Of a DNA stretch of 64,000 nucleotides, positions 1-8,515 are shown piece after piece. Positions within the stretch are counted from its first letter, which is position 1; every line of letters starts with the position of its first letter. A model generated the notes under the pieces. The model worked only from the letters and a program-made list of their open reading frames with translations, did no database searches and was not told the DNA's origin. The translations under genes and the position numbers were made by a program. The DNA is taken from assembly GCA_964485095.1 (NCBI GenBank), contig CAZAIB010000009.1, positions 1-64,000 on the forward strand. The letters run 5' to 3'. Origin of the DNA: CAYNWT01 sp964485095. Its GTDB lineage: Bacteria; Planctomycetota; Planctomycetia; Planctomycetales; Planctomycetaceae.

Positions 1-538
1 GGCTCTTAACGAAAGTGTTCGGTTCGGCGATGTGCGCGTGACGCCGCTTCGGGTGACGCGGGAACCGATTAGCTTCGTCCACTACGAGGACCCGTCTGCA
101 TCGTCGCCTCCGTCGCGGCCTGTTCTCAAGTTGTGGCTGAAGTTTGAGAACCTCGCGTCCGACGTCGCGTTTCCACCCTACGATACCGCTTTGATGTCCT
201 ACCGTGCACAGGACAGCAAGGATCCGAATTTGACCAGAGCCAATACCTTCCTGTGTCGAGCCAATCAGCGGCGAACTTCGCAAAACGTTGTGCTGAATTA
301 CAACCACCCAGTCGATAGTGAGTGGAATCTTGGTGGTCAGGCGAATGGGCCATTGACTGCAAACGCCGAGTGTACGACCTACGTCGCCAGCGCAGAAGAA
401 GGGGTGGAACTCATTACGGCAGAGTCCGGCCAGCTGGTTTGGCGGGTTCAGTTCCGAAAAGGGATTAGTCGTTCCAGCCGGAAGGGTGTCACAACGCTGA
501 TTGACGTGACGTTTTCAACGGATGACATTGGTGCTTAA
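1..538 (+). CDS. Uncharacterised protein, 5' end outside the window (DUF4352-like?)
   Basis: The reading frame is open back to the first bases, so the gene starts outside the window and the GTG at 32 is probably internal. The visible 178 or so residues look like a beta-rich ligand or interaction domain: a short strand near GDVRVTPLRVT, then LKLWLKFENLASDVAFPP, which resembles the core strand of DUF4352-type immunoglobulin-like domains in bacterial surface proteins. No catalytic motif or membrane segment is visible in this part. It ends with TAA at 536-538 and is followed by a strong hairpin terminator. The family assignment is inference from strand pattern only; that it is a real coding region is much surer. 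Confidence 0.6.
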   Translation, partial: ALNESVRFGDVRVTPLRVTREPISFVHYEDPSASSPPSRPVLKLWLKFENLASDVAFPPYDTALMSYRAQDSKDPNLTRANTFLCRANQRRTSQNVVLNYNHPVDSEWNLGGQANGPLTANAECTTYVASAEEGVELITAESGQLVWRVQFRKGISRSSRKGVTTLIDVTFSTDDIGA

Positions 539-562
539 GGCGTGATTTGTGTGAGCCAAAAT

Positions 563-600
563 AAAAAGGCCAGCGATCGTTGCAGATCGCTGGCCTTTTT
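563..600. terminator. Bidirectional intrinsic terminator
   Basis: A perfect 16-base inverted repeat (AAAAAGGCCAGCGATC at 563-578 and its complement at 585-600) encloses a 6-base loop. The stem is GC-rich inside with an A-run on one side and a T-run on the other. It sits between two convergent genes, so it can stop transcription in both directions. Confidence 0.92.
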
Positions 601-621
601 TTCTTAACGGCGAAGTCGGGT

Positions 622-1380
622 TTAGATCGTCATGACCGGGACTTCGTTTTCATTTCGGTTCCAGCTTCGGCGAGCATAGTGACCGGCAAACGCGAGGCCG
701 ATCATTGCCAGGGCCAGAAGACTAGTCATGAAACCCGCACTCGCTGGTGTGGGCGGAACGCTGAGTGAGTTGAAAGGTTGTTCGAACGATGTGTCATTGT
801 CTCCTGGCTCAGGGCGATTGCTTGGTCCACGAGGGCCATCGTCTTTTCGTGGGTCCAGCAGACTGTCAAGTTCACGTTCGAGGTCGTCGTCTGCACCGGA
901 TCTTGTCGCAGGCGTCTTGTCCTGCATGCTGTCAGGATTATCGAAGTCGGGGTCCGGCAATGGAGGACTGATATCTTCCGAAGGCGCGTCCATGTCGTCT
1001 TCGTAGCTGCCGTCGTCTTCATTGAAGTCGTCGTCATCCTCATCGTCGTAGTCATCCTCCTCTTCTTCGTCGTCCTTCGGTTTCTCCGGAACACCTGCAC
1101 CGACGTAGCCGTCACCAGGGATCAGGGACCAGGGCTTGTTGCTGTTATCAACGAAGCCATAGGCATGGTTCGCAGCGGGAGCAGAAATGTAGCTGCCACC
1201 ATCATCCCACCATTGACCTGGCAGACGGCGACCGAAGCCGCTGTCGGCGGGATAGACAGAAAAAATATGACCACCGCAACCACAGGAGGGCTGGGAGGGC
1301 TGTGAGTGGCCGCAACCCGCATAAATGGGTTCGGCCAACAGGACAGCACACGCTGCCATAGCGAGAACGAAACGACTCAT
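622..1380 (-). CDS. Secreted acidic protein with exosortase-like C-terminal sorting signal
   Basis: The 252-residue product begins with a signal peptide (about residues 1-21, ending near PIYAG), followed by a short Cys/Gln/Ser-rich stretch (residues 23-36). A middle region is very acidic, with runs of Asp and Glu around residues 103-130, and then Pro- and Asp-rich. The C-terminus has three parts: a short PPTPAS motif, about 21 hydrophobic residues, and a basic cluster (HYARRSWNR), followed by about eight more residues. This layout resembles PEP-CTERM-type signals cut by exosortases, and the gene is divergent from an exosortase gene 273 bases away. I therefore suspect a dedicated exosortase substrate; a plain C-terminal membrane anchor is the alternative. 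A GAGG ribosome site precedes the ATG at 1380. No enzyme domain is recognised. Confidence 0.75.
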   Translation of the reverse strand: MSRFVLAMAACAVLLAEPIYAGCGHSQPSQPSCGCGGHIFSVYPADSGFGRRLPGQWWDDGGSYISAPAANHAYGFVDNSNKPWSLIPGDGYVGAGVPEKPKDDEEEEDDYDDEDDDDFNEDDGSYEDDMDAPSEDISPPLPDPDFDNPDSMQDKTPATRSGADDDLERELDSLLDPRKDDGPRGPSNRPEPGDNDTSFEQPFNSLSVPPTPASAGFMTSLLALAMIGLAFAGHYARRSWNRNENEVPVMTI

Positions 1381-1653
1381 CCGGGAACCTCGTCACAAAA
1401 AGAGTGTCGCAAGCAAGTAAGTGACCAAACCATACACGACCGCAGACCTGGTAACATGCCTCAAAACTGCCTCGTGTATTTTCACACGTTGCGATGTTTC
1501 CACGAATCCGGTCACCATGACAGGCCGCTTAATCGGTAGATTCTGGCGTCTGGATGTGCGTGCGTGTGCTCTTTTTGCAACAATGTTCTGAACCAGCCCG
1601 CTGCTGGGAATAGGTTTCAACTACGAATCCTCAATCCAACGTAAACGGCATCC
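1381..1653. promoter_or_regulatory. Divergent intergenic region upstream of the exosortase locus
   Basis: This 273-base stretch separates two divergently oriented genes and must hold promoters for the acidic secreted protein (minus) and the exosortase/polysaccharide locus (plus). I cannot pick out convincing -35/-10 boxes. A 75-codon minus-strand frame (1393-1620) is open here, but its composition does not persuade me it is a gene. Confidence 0.4.
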
Positions 1654-2625
1654 ATGTCGCTTGTCGAGAATCAGCTACCGGTCTTCGCTCAACGCGAAGT
1701 GGAAACCCTGCGACCGCTGCGCGCATTGGCGTTTGCTGCGGTGTTGCTGACATTCCTGACATGGTCCTGGTGGTCGTTCGTTAAGCAGAGTACCGCCTCT
1801 TGGTTTAGTGCGCCCGACTATGGCGTGGGACTCTCATTGCTGCTGCTTGGAGTCGCCGTTGCGATCTTCCGTCGCAATCATGTTCAGCGTGCACCTTTGC
1901 AACTGGATCGTTTGGGCCTGGTGATAATCATTGGCGCCATTGTGTTGCGATTTCTTGGAACCGCTGTTGGTTCTGAGTTCGCTGAAGGAGCCTCGTGGAT
2001 TGCCGCTGTCGCCGGAATCGCCGTTGTTTGTGCGGGTCGCGACAACACTCACTGGCTGCTGCCGCCAATTCTGTTCATGGCGTTCCTCATTCCGCTGCCG
2101 TACCGAATTGGTCATGCCGTTGCGGAACCTCTTCAGCAAATGGTGACTGACGCAGCGACTTACTTCGCTCAATTGTGCGGTTACCCGGCCGTGAACAGCG
2201 GCAAGTTACTGCTGGTGAACGACGCGACCGTTGATGTCGCAAGGGCGTGTGTTGGCCTGAAATCTCTGGTTCCGTTTATCGCTCTGGCAACAGGTATCGG
2301 ACTTCTTGTGGTTCGGCCCTGGTGGCAAAGGCTTTTCCTGGTAGCCAGCGCCGTCCCGGTTGGTCTGCTTCTGCTGGCGGCTCGAGTGACAGCGTTTTCT
2401 ATCTTCGATGCCAACGGCAGCCCACTTAAAGAGACGGTGGCAACGTACGGTGTCTGGATTTCATTGGTTGTTGCGATTCCAATTTTTCTGTTTGAACTTT
2501 GGCTGCTGGCGAATCTGTTTTTGGATCTGGACGTGGTTCCGGTCAGTAGAGGGTCGGGTCTGAAGAATGCGATGCCTGTTGTTGTTTCACCGAAGGCACC
2601 GACCTCTTCGGAGAATAACTCGTGA
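1654..2625 (+). CDS. xrtU: Exosortase, planctomycete type (probably XrtU)
   Basis: A 323-residue integral membrane protein with about eight hydrophobic segments. Exosortases are membrane transpeptidases that cleave C-terminal PEP-CTERM-like signals. Family landmarks visible are the FLIPLPYRIG segment (about residue 148), the Cys motif ARACVGLKSL (about residues 192-201, matching the usual ACSGLR), and an Arg in LAARVTAF (about residue 243). The third catalytic residue of the family, a His about 20 residues after the Arg, is not there: no His occurs anywhere after the Cys, and the aligned stretch reads KETVATYGVW. The gene overlaps the next one by 4 bases and heads a polysaccharide locus, the usual setting for exosortases. 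The XrtU subtype is inferred from the phylum and gene order. Confidence 0.85.
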   Translation: MSLVENQLPVFAQREVETLRPLRALAFAAVLLTFLTWSWWSFVKQSTASWFSAPDYGVGLSLLLLGVAVAIFRRNHVQRAPLQLDRLGLVIIIGAIVLRFLGTAVGSEFAEGASWIAAVAGIAVVCAGRDNTHWLLPPILFMAFLIPLPYRIGHAVAEPLQQMVTDAATYFAQLCGYPAVNSGKLLLVNDATVDVARACVGLKSLVPFIALATGIGLLVVRPWWQRLFLVASAVPVGLLLLAARVTAFSIFDANGSPLKETVATYGVWISLVVAIPIFLFELWLLANLFLDLDVVPVSRGSGLKNAMPVVVSPKAPTSSENNS

Positions 2626-3347
2626 GCGCGCCAGAGAAGCAACTCAAGTTACCTATCATCGAACGCGCCAGTGGGTTTCCGGTGTATGTACTGCTCGCGG
2701 CGATTTGCCTGTTGGGCAGCGGCGTGGTGCATGGACTGTGGACCGACCGTTGGTCAGGGACCGATGTGGTTCCCGGCGAAGTGGTCCTGGCACGCGTTCC
2801 AAATAAAATTGGTGTATGGGTCGGAACTAGCCTACCGCCTCTCGACCATCCTGATTCGATTAGCAGTCTGCACCGTCAGTACACGAACGAACTGACAGAC
2901 CGGTCCGTTAACGTTCTGTTCACAGCTGGCAATGTGCAGACGATATCCGATTATCCGATAACCCGACTATTTCCGGGCCACCCCTATCGTGCAGTTAGCG
3001 ACCCGAACTCACTTAATATTCGGTGCTCGCACGAAGGCTTTAAAGAACGCATTTTGCATGGGTTCTACAGTTCCGATTACTACGAACCGGCGAACCTGAA
3101 GACGCAACAACTCATCGCTGTTTGGGCCTGGACCGAGGATGGCGTGTGGCAGTCCCCCATCAAGCCACAGGATCAGTTTGCCCATCAGGGCGAAGTCTAC
3201 CGGCTGTACGTTACTCAGGACTGGGACTTCGCGGCTCAGTCGCGGCCAAACGATATTCAGAACTTCCTAAGCACCGCACTGCCGGAGTTTTCTGCGGCGA
3301 TTGGCCGACTGGAAGCCCCGCCATCAACCGAGGAGGCGGCGCAATGA
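2622..3347 (+). CDS. Exosortase-associated EpsI-like protein
   Basis: A 241-residue protein with one N-terminal membrane anchor (about residues 20-42, FPVYVLLAAICLLGSGVV) and a soluble outer domain. Short proteins of the EpsI family follow or are fused to exosortases in many genomes; their biochemical role is not settled. The GTG start at 2622 overlaps the exosortase stop (GTGA), which points to translational coupling. Family hallmarks are modest: PNKIGVWVG near the start of the outer domain, and a Trp/Tyr-rich segment (VWAWTEDGVWQSP) where EpsI proteins are aromatic. Assignment rests on position plus this layout. Confidence 0.75.
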   Translation: MSAPEKQLKLPIIERASGFPVYVLLAAICLLGSGVVHGLWTDRWSGTDVVPGEVVLARVPNKIGVWVGTSLPPLDHPDSISSLHRQYTNELTDRSVNVLFTAGNVQTISDYPITRLFPGHPYRAVSDPNSLNIRCSHEGFKERILHGFYSSDYYEPANLKTQQLIAVWAWTEDGVWQSPIKPQDQFAHQGEVYRLYVTQDWDFAAQSRPNDIQNFLSTALPEFSAAIGRLEAPPSTEEAAQ

Positions 3348-5968
3348 AAGTCATCGAGAGCCGACGGAAACGCGTCAACTTTAAACTGGTCCTCATCCTG
3401 GCAATGATCGTGCTGCTGGGTTGGATTTGTATCGGCTGGTGGCACAAGCGGCAGGTCCTTAGTTCGTCCAGGCAATTGTTTGAACGGGGAATGGCGGCGA
3501 AGGAAGCCGGAAACCACAACCTGGCTGTCGAAGAGCTTGGTCGATACGTGGGCTTCGCGCCTAACGATACGAGTGCGCTGGCTGAGTACACCGATTCGCT
3601 GTACCAGGTTGGTTCGAGTCGAGAACTTCGCGAACAGGTTTTCGCACTGAATGAAGAAGTCCTTCGCCGACGCCCAGAAGAGATGAAAATCCGAGCGGTT
3701 CAGGCCGAAATCGCGCTGATACTTTCGCGGATTCCTGACGCTGCATCACATGTGGACATCATTGAAGAATACGAACCACTGACAGCGGCACTTTGGTATG
3801 TCCGAGGCAGGTGCTTCGAAGCAAGCAGTGAGACGGACAGCGCAATCAGTAGCTATGAGGCTGCATTGGCACTGGACGCTGATCATATCGAAGCGACTGA
3901 ACATCTTGCGGACTTGCTGGCAACCAAAAAAAACGATCGAGCCCGGGCGGACGAGCTGCTGTCATCACTGGTAGCCAGGACCGGTAGCGTAGACGCGTTG
4001 CTACTAAGAGCACGACGGCACGCTAAAGCGGACCAGCCCAAATTGGCTATTGAGGACCTCCGTTCGGCTGTGCAGATGGCTCCTCAAAACAGCGTGGCGG
4101 TTTCCGCATTCGGCGCTGCCATCCACCGCCAGCTAAGCGTTGATTCCAATTCGGCTGAAATGGAAGCGTTACGGCAGGAAGCCCTCACCGCGCTGCGGAA
4201 CCGGATTGAAGGTGATTCGGAAAACACGCCAATGCGTTTGTATTTTGCTCGGCTGTTATGGATGGATGAAGGCGACCGGAACGAAGCCATTGAGACCCTT
4301 CGTGAGGGTTCCGAACTGGAACCCAACGACGAGATACTGCTGTTCTCGCTGACTGACTCTCTCATCTCACAAGGACGGCTCGACGAAGCTCGCCCATTGC
4401 TGTCCAGGTTCGGCGACAAGATTGATTCCGTTCACAAAAGCAGTTTGCTGCGTTCCCGGATACAAATGGCGGAAGAACGGTGGGAAGACGCAAGTGCAAC
4501 GCTGGCAACACTTATCAGAAGTGCTCCCCAGGATCGCAAACTGCTGAATCGCGCTCGGTTGTACAATGGGAGTTGTCTGCAGGAACTCAAACAAGAAGCA
4601 GCTGCAGCAAGTTCGTTCGAAAGAGCGTTGCAAGACAATCCGACTTCCACAGCAGCCCGACTTGGGTTGGCGGAATCGTATCTTCGCAACAACCAGCTTA
4701 TCTCAGCCATTAATGAATACCGCCGGCTCACGGTCATCCCGCGTGTCGCTGCGTTCATGGCTGACCTGCTGATCGAGGCTCAGACAACAGAATTGGTTGA
4801 ACCGAGCCGGTGGAAAGAGATCACAGCGCTGGTCGGCGAGAGTGCAAAATTTGTCCCGGATCCCATCGAACGCGTGATCCTGCGTGCGGACATGATGTTT
4901 GCAGAAGGTAAGACCAGGCAGGCATGGCTCACGCTGACCAACACTCTTAAAGAGAACCCAAATATCGCTGAGGCTTCGCAGGCCGTGGACGCGGCGACAT
5001 CGCTGATGCTGGATCGATTGATGGAGAAGCTCAGCAAGACTGAGTACGACCCTGAAGCCAACGCCGCTTTCGAAATGTTAGCCGCCTATTGGGCAACGCG
5101 AGATGACAACGGGAAGCTGACTGAATACTTTGAGAATCCTATCGACACGACAGGTGAACGCCTGGAGTTGTTGCACCGGATGACACTGTCCACATTCGTG
5201 GCCAGCCAGCTGGCAGCGCGAATTCGAGGTCTGGGTGGCAACTCATCAGAACTGCGGAAGTACGCTGACAAGGTTTCCCGGCAATTAGTACGAGCCGATC
5301 CCACTTACCTTGGCCAACGCCTGCAGTTCCTGGCTTCATTTGGCCAGAAGACCAGGCTGTTCAGCGAGCTGGAAGCGGCTGACCCAAGGGTGGTCGGACA
5401 TGCGATTGGCCAGGTAGTTCCGGCGTTTCACGGTGACATTGCGGCACTTAACCGGTTGGAGAACCTCACCAACAACCGTCTTAAGGGGCAGTCGGTTGAC
5501 GTGGGCCTCCTAAATGCGGAAGCTCTCATCCAATCAGCCAAGGGCAATTATGACGCGGCTATCAAAGCATGGAGGAATCTCCACCGTCAAGCCCCCAGGC
5601 ACTTGGATGTCACTCGCAATTTGGTTGTCCTGCTATCAGTTCACGCCAACGAGTTCGAAGAGTCGGGCCAGATCATCGAAGAGGCTCTCAAGAACAATCC
5701 AAATGATGTAACGCTTTTGCATGCAAAGGCTTGTGTCAAAATTGCCGAGGGTAAACTGCAAGAAGCAGAAAAAATCCTCAAGACCGTTACAACGCGCAAC
5801 GTACATATTCCGCACCTAGTGCATTTATCTTACACGCAGGCTGCTCAATCACGGACCGGAGAAGCTCGTTTCAATCTGAACAAAATTGAACGCTCAGGTC
5901 TGGCAAGGTACCTGCATCCGTTGGATCGGATCATCATTCAAGGGCTCAAAGACGGCTCGGCGAGGTAG
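3344..5968 (+). CDS. Membrane-anchored TPR protein of the exopolysaccharide locus
   Basis: The start is the ATG at 3344, with AGGAGG at 3331-3336 seven bases upstream and a 4-base overlap with the preceding stop; this gives 874 residues, and the longer open frame back to 3122 is only overlap with the previous gene. A membrane anchor (about residues 12-30, KLVLILAMIVLLGWICIGWW) is followed by a long all-helical region of tetratricopeptide-type repeats, for example GMAAKEAGNHNLAVEELGRY and SAISSYEAALALDADH. TPR proteins in exosortase/polysaccharide loci (PrsT-like) are thought to scaffold synthesis or export complexes in the periplasm. The precise partner cannot be read from sequence. Confidence 0.85.
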   Translation: MKVIESRRKRVNFKLVLILAMIVLLGWICIGWWHKRQVLSSSRQLFERGMAAKEAGNHNLAVEELGRYVGFAPNDTSALAEYTDSLYQVGSSRELREQVFALNEEVLRRRPEEMKIRAVQAEIALILSRIPDAASHVDIIEEYEPLTAALWYVRGRCFEASSETDSAISSYEAALALDADHIEATEHLADLLATKKNDRARADELLSSLVARTGSVDALLLRARRHAKADQPKLAIEDLRSAVQMAPQNSVAVSAFGAAIHRQLSVDSNSAEMEALRQEALTALRNRIEGDSENTPMRLYFARLLWMDEGDRNEAIETLREGSELEPNDEILLFSLTDSLISQGRLDEARPLLSRFGDKIDSVHKSSLLRSRIQMAEERWEDASATLATLIRSAPQDRKLLNRARLYNGSCLQELKQEAAAASSFERALQDNPTSTAARLGLAESYLRNNQLISAINEYRRLTVIPRVAAFMADLLIEAQTTELVEPSRWKEITALVGESAKFVPDPIERVILRADMMFAEGKTRQAWLTLTNTLKENPNIAEASQAVDAATSLMLDRLMEKLSKTEYDPEANAAFEMLAAYWATRDDNGKLTEYFENPIDTTGERLELLHRMTLSTFVASQLAARIRGLGGNSSELRKYADKVSRQLVRADPTYLGQRLQFLASFGQKTRLFSELEAADPRVVGHAIGQVVPAFHGDIAALNRLENLTNNRLKGQSVDVGLLNAEALIQSAKGNYDAAIKAWRNLHRQAPRHLDVTRNLVVLLSVHANEFEESGQIIEEALKNNPNDVTLLHAKACVKIAEGKLQEAEKILKTVTTRNVHIPHLVHLSYTQAAQSRTGEARFNLNKIERSGLARYLHPLDRIIIQGLKDGSAR

Positions 5969-6181
5969 TCGCTTACCAATCTGATCTGTAATAATCCGCA
6001 TATTACCTAATTTACCAAGTTCCGAATGTGGTGAAACGGCATCAAACGCTGTCTTCCGGAACACAAGACCTGTTTCGATGTTGCTTTTTCGCCAAGAACG
6101 GCCTTTGACCGCATCAGAGAGACCTATGTTTTTGCAGGGCTACTGCGAGAACCTGTACATCAAGAGTCGAACGAGACTGAA
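5969..6181. promoter_or_regulatory. Gap within the polysaccharide locus, possible internal promoter
   Basis: The only large gap (213 bases) in an otherwise tightly packed plus-strand locus, lying between the TPR gene and the tyrosine kinase gene. It is more AT-rich at its left end (about 5985-6025). An internal promoter is likely from the spacing, but I cannot define boxes, and no terminator hairpin is evident. Confidence 0.3.
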
Positions 6182-8422
6182 ATGACACGACCAATGACCG
6201 CCGACAAGCCATCGATCCACAGAACACCTGCGCCTCAGCGCAACGGTCAGATGAATGGTCGAAGTGGCAAGGCTAAGAAGCCAGCCAAAGATGAGAGTCG
6301 AGCTATCACTCCGATGAGCCTGATGCATGCTCTTCGGCGTCGATGGATTCCAGCTGTCGCGGTTGCGATCCCGGCAGCCCTGTTGGCTGCTGTTGTCCTC
6401 TGGGAAATCATCCCCGCTCCGTACGAATCGTACGCTGTCGTCAAGGTGAACCAGTATGGCGAGAACATTATCTACGAAGTCGGGGGTCGGGAGACCAACT
6501 TCCTGAACTTCCGCGACTCACAGATGACCTACATCAGGAGTCGTGGTGTACTTCAGGCAGCCCTCCGCAAGCCTGAGGTCGCTCAGACAGAGACCATGAA
6601 GAACATGCAGCACCCGGTCGAGTTTCTTGTCAAGAACTTGAAGGTTGACGCGATGGAGAGCGATGAGTTCGTACGAGTCGCGTTGAATGGAAGCAGGCCC
6701 CAGGAGCTGGCAACCATTGTGGACGGCATCAAAGACTCGTACATGAACGAAGTCGTTTATAAAGAACGAAACGAGAAACTCTCAAAGCTGGAGAAGCTCA
6801 AGGGGCTTCTGGAGAAGAAGACAAATGAGCTAACTACGAAGCAGAAGCAAATTGATGAACTAGCTAAAGGCCTCAACACAGTTGATGCCAGGATTGCAAA
6901 TACTGCTATCCAAATGGCTCAGCGAAACCTGCAGGCGTTGTTTGCTGACTTACGGGCCGTAAAACAGGATCTGCGAGAGCTAGAGACCGTGCGAGAGGCC
7001 CGTATTAGAGCTGGCTTGCCACCAGATTCTCTAGTCCTCACCCCCGAACTGCAGGGCGGACCGGGTGCCGGAAATCAGGCCAATCCAGCGTTGGCATTGG
7101 CTGCACGAAAGCTACAGCTTGTACAGGAAATGATCGCGAAAATCGAAGACGCGACTGTGCCGGGCAGCTCGAACGAGAAGCTAAACAGGTACAAGCGAGA
7201 AGAGAGACAGCTTGAGGAAAAACTGGGAGGACGTGGCGGTGGAGCCGCAGGAATCCGGCTGTCCCGCTACGAGCAGTTAAAGCGTGACAAGAAGAATATT
7301 GAACAGGAGATCGCAGAAGCTCAGGCTTCGATCGCAGACAATGGCCGGAAGGCGATGCAGCTGGAACGTGCGAATAGCAACCTCCGCCAGTTGGAAAACG
7401 ACAAGGATCGAATTCAAAAGGAAGTTAGTGCCCTTGATATTGAGGTCTTCGCTCCAACACGTGTAGAAATTGTCGAAGATGCGAATGTGCCGGAAGTTAA
7501 GAGTGTGAAAACGCGAACTCGCCTGGCTGCCATTGGGGCGATGGGTATGTTTGCTCTGGTTGTCGCCTTGTTCACTTTGTTCGAGTGGACGGCACAAAGA
7601 CTATCAAGCCCAAGTGAACTCACATCTGAGACTGGCCTCCGTCTGCTAGGTAGCCTCCCGGCTCCGGAGCGACCAGGTATGCTTGGAAAGCTTGGTTTTG
7701 GCGAACCAAACCTAAACGAATGGAACCGAGTTCTCGTCGAATCTGTTGACGTGGTTCGGACCTATCTACTGCGACACCTGAAGACCGACGGTCCGAAGGC
7801 AATCGTGATTGCAAGTGCTTCGGCTAACGAAGGCAAGACAACTCTTTCTACTCAACTTGGAAGCAGTATCGCTCGCTCAGGCCGCCGGGTCTGTGTTGTG
7901 GACTGTGACTTCCGTCGGCCTTCGGCTCACCTGGTCTTCCAAACCGAACAGGGCCAGGGTATCAGCGAGTTGCTTCGTGGCGAAGCGGACGTTGAGACGA
8001 TCACTCGCGAAACTTCAATTCCAGGCCTGTGCTTTATCTCTGCAGGTCAGGTTGATGATGAGAGTCTTCGAGTTCTGTCAATGGACGGTGGCGAGACACT
8101 GGTTGAAACGCTTCGAAAGCACTTCGACTACGTCATCATCGATACCTCACCAATTCTGTTTGTTGCAGAGCCCAGCATGTTGGCTCAGTACAGCGACGGA
8201 GTCGTGCTTGCAGTCCGTCGTGACTACAGCCGACTTGGCTTTGTGAATCAGGCTTGCGAAACCCTCCGCAACCTTGACGCACCAGTGCTTGGAACCGTGG
8301 TGGTTGGTGCTGAATCCAGCATCCACCGACAGACCTACGGCTACCAGCAGGATATTCGGTTCGCCGAACCACAACAGAAGCGGGCTGCCAACCCACAGCA
8401 GCAGCAAAAGACGGCTGTCTAG
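6182..8422 (+). CDS. Wzc-like polysaccharide co-polymerase / tyrosine autokinase
   Basis: A 746-residue fusion typical of proteobacterial-type BY-kinases. An N-terminal cytoplasmic tail (about 1-50) leads to a membrane segment (about 55-75), a Wzz-type periplasmic region with long coiled coils (about 195-265 and 330-420), a second membrane segment (about 445-465), and a cytoplasmic kinase domain. The kinase shows Walker A (SASANEGKTT, about 545-554), Walker A' (VVDCDFRRP, about 573-581) and Walker B (YVIIDTSP, about 650-657). The C-terminal tail is short and holds only one Tyr pair (TYGYQQD) instead of the usual Tyr cluster, then a Gln-rich end. It should control chain length and export of the polysaccharide made by the neighbouring genes. 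Confidence 0.9.
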   Translation: MTRPMTADKPSIHRTPAPQRNGQMNGRSGKAKKPAKDESRAITPMSLMHALRRRWIPAVAVAIPAALLAAVVLWEIIPAPYESYAVVKVNQYGENIIYEVGGRETNFLNFRDSQMTYIRSRGVLQAALRKPEVAQTETMKNMQHPVEFLVKNLKVDAMESDEFVRVALNGSRPQELATIVDGIKDSYMNEVVYKERNEKLSKLEKLKGLLEKKTNELTTKQKQIDELAKGLNTVDARIANTAIQMAQRNLQALFADLRAVKQDLRELETVREARIRAGLPPDSLVLTPELQGGPGAGNQANPALALAARKLQLVQEMIAKIEDATVPGSSNEKLNRYKREERQLEEKLGGRGGGAAGIRLSRYEQLKRDKKNIEQEIAEAQASIADNGRKAMQLERANSNLRQLENDKDRIQKEVSALDIEVFAPTRVEIVEDANVPEVKSVKTRTRLAAIGAMGMFALVVALFTLFEWTAQRLSSPSELTSETGLRLLGSLPAPERPGMLGKLGFGEPNLNEWNRVLVESVDVVRTYLLRHLKTDGPKAIVIASASANEGKTTLSTQLGSSIARSGRRVCVVDCDFRRPSAHLVFQTEQGQGISELLRGEADVETITRETSIPGLCFISAGQVDDESLRVLSMDGGETLVETLRKHFDYVIIDTSPILFVAEPSMLAQYSDGVVLAVRRDYSRLGFVNQACETLRNLDAPVLGTVVVGAESSIHRQTYGYQQDIRFAEPQQKRAANPQQQQKTAV

Positions 8423-8515
8423 AAACTAACTGCCGGGGGCTGCGGGCCGCTCAACCCGGAAGAATGCAAAGGAGTGTCATCTAGCGGACAGGAGGTCTGA
8501 GGGTGCGATTCAATC

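Noticed and set aside
778..1305. Long plus-strand frame rich in Val
   Set aside because: It is antisense to the acidic protein; Asp/Glu codons read backwards as Val-rich sequence.
1393..1620. Open minus-strand frame of 75 codons in the divergent region before the exosortase
   Set aside because: No ribosome site and no protein-like pattern; probably promoter DNA.
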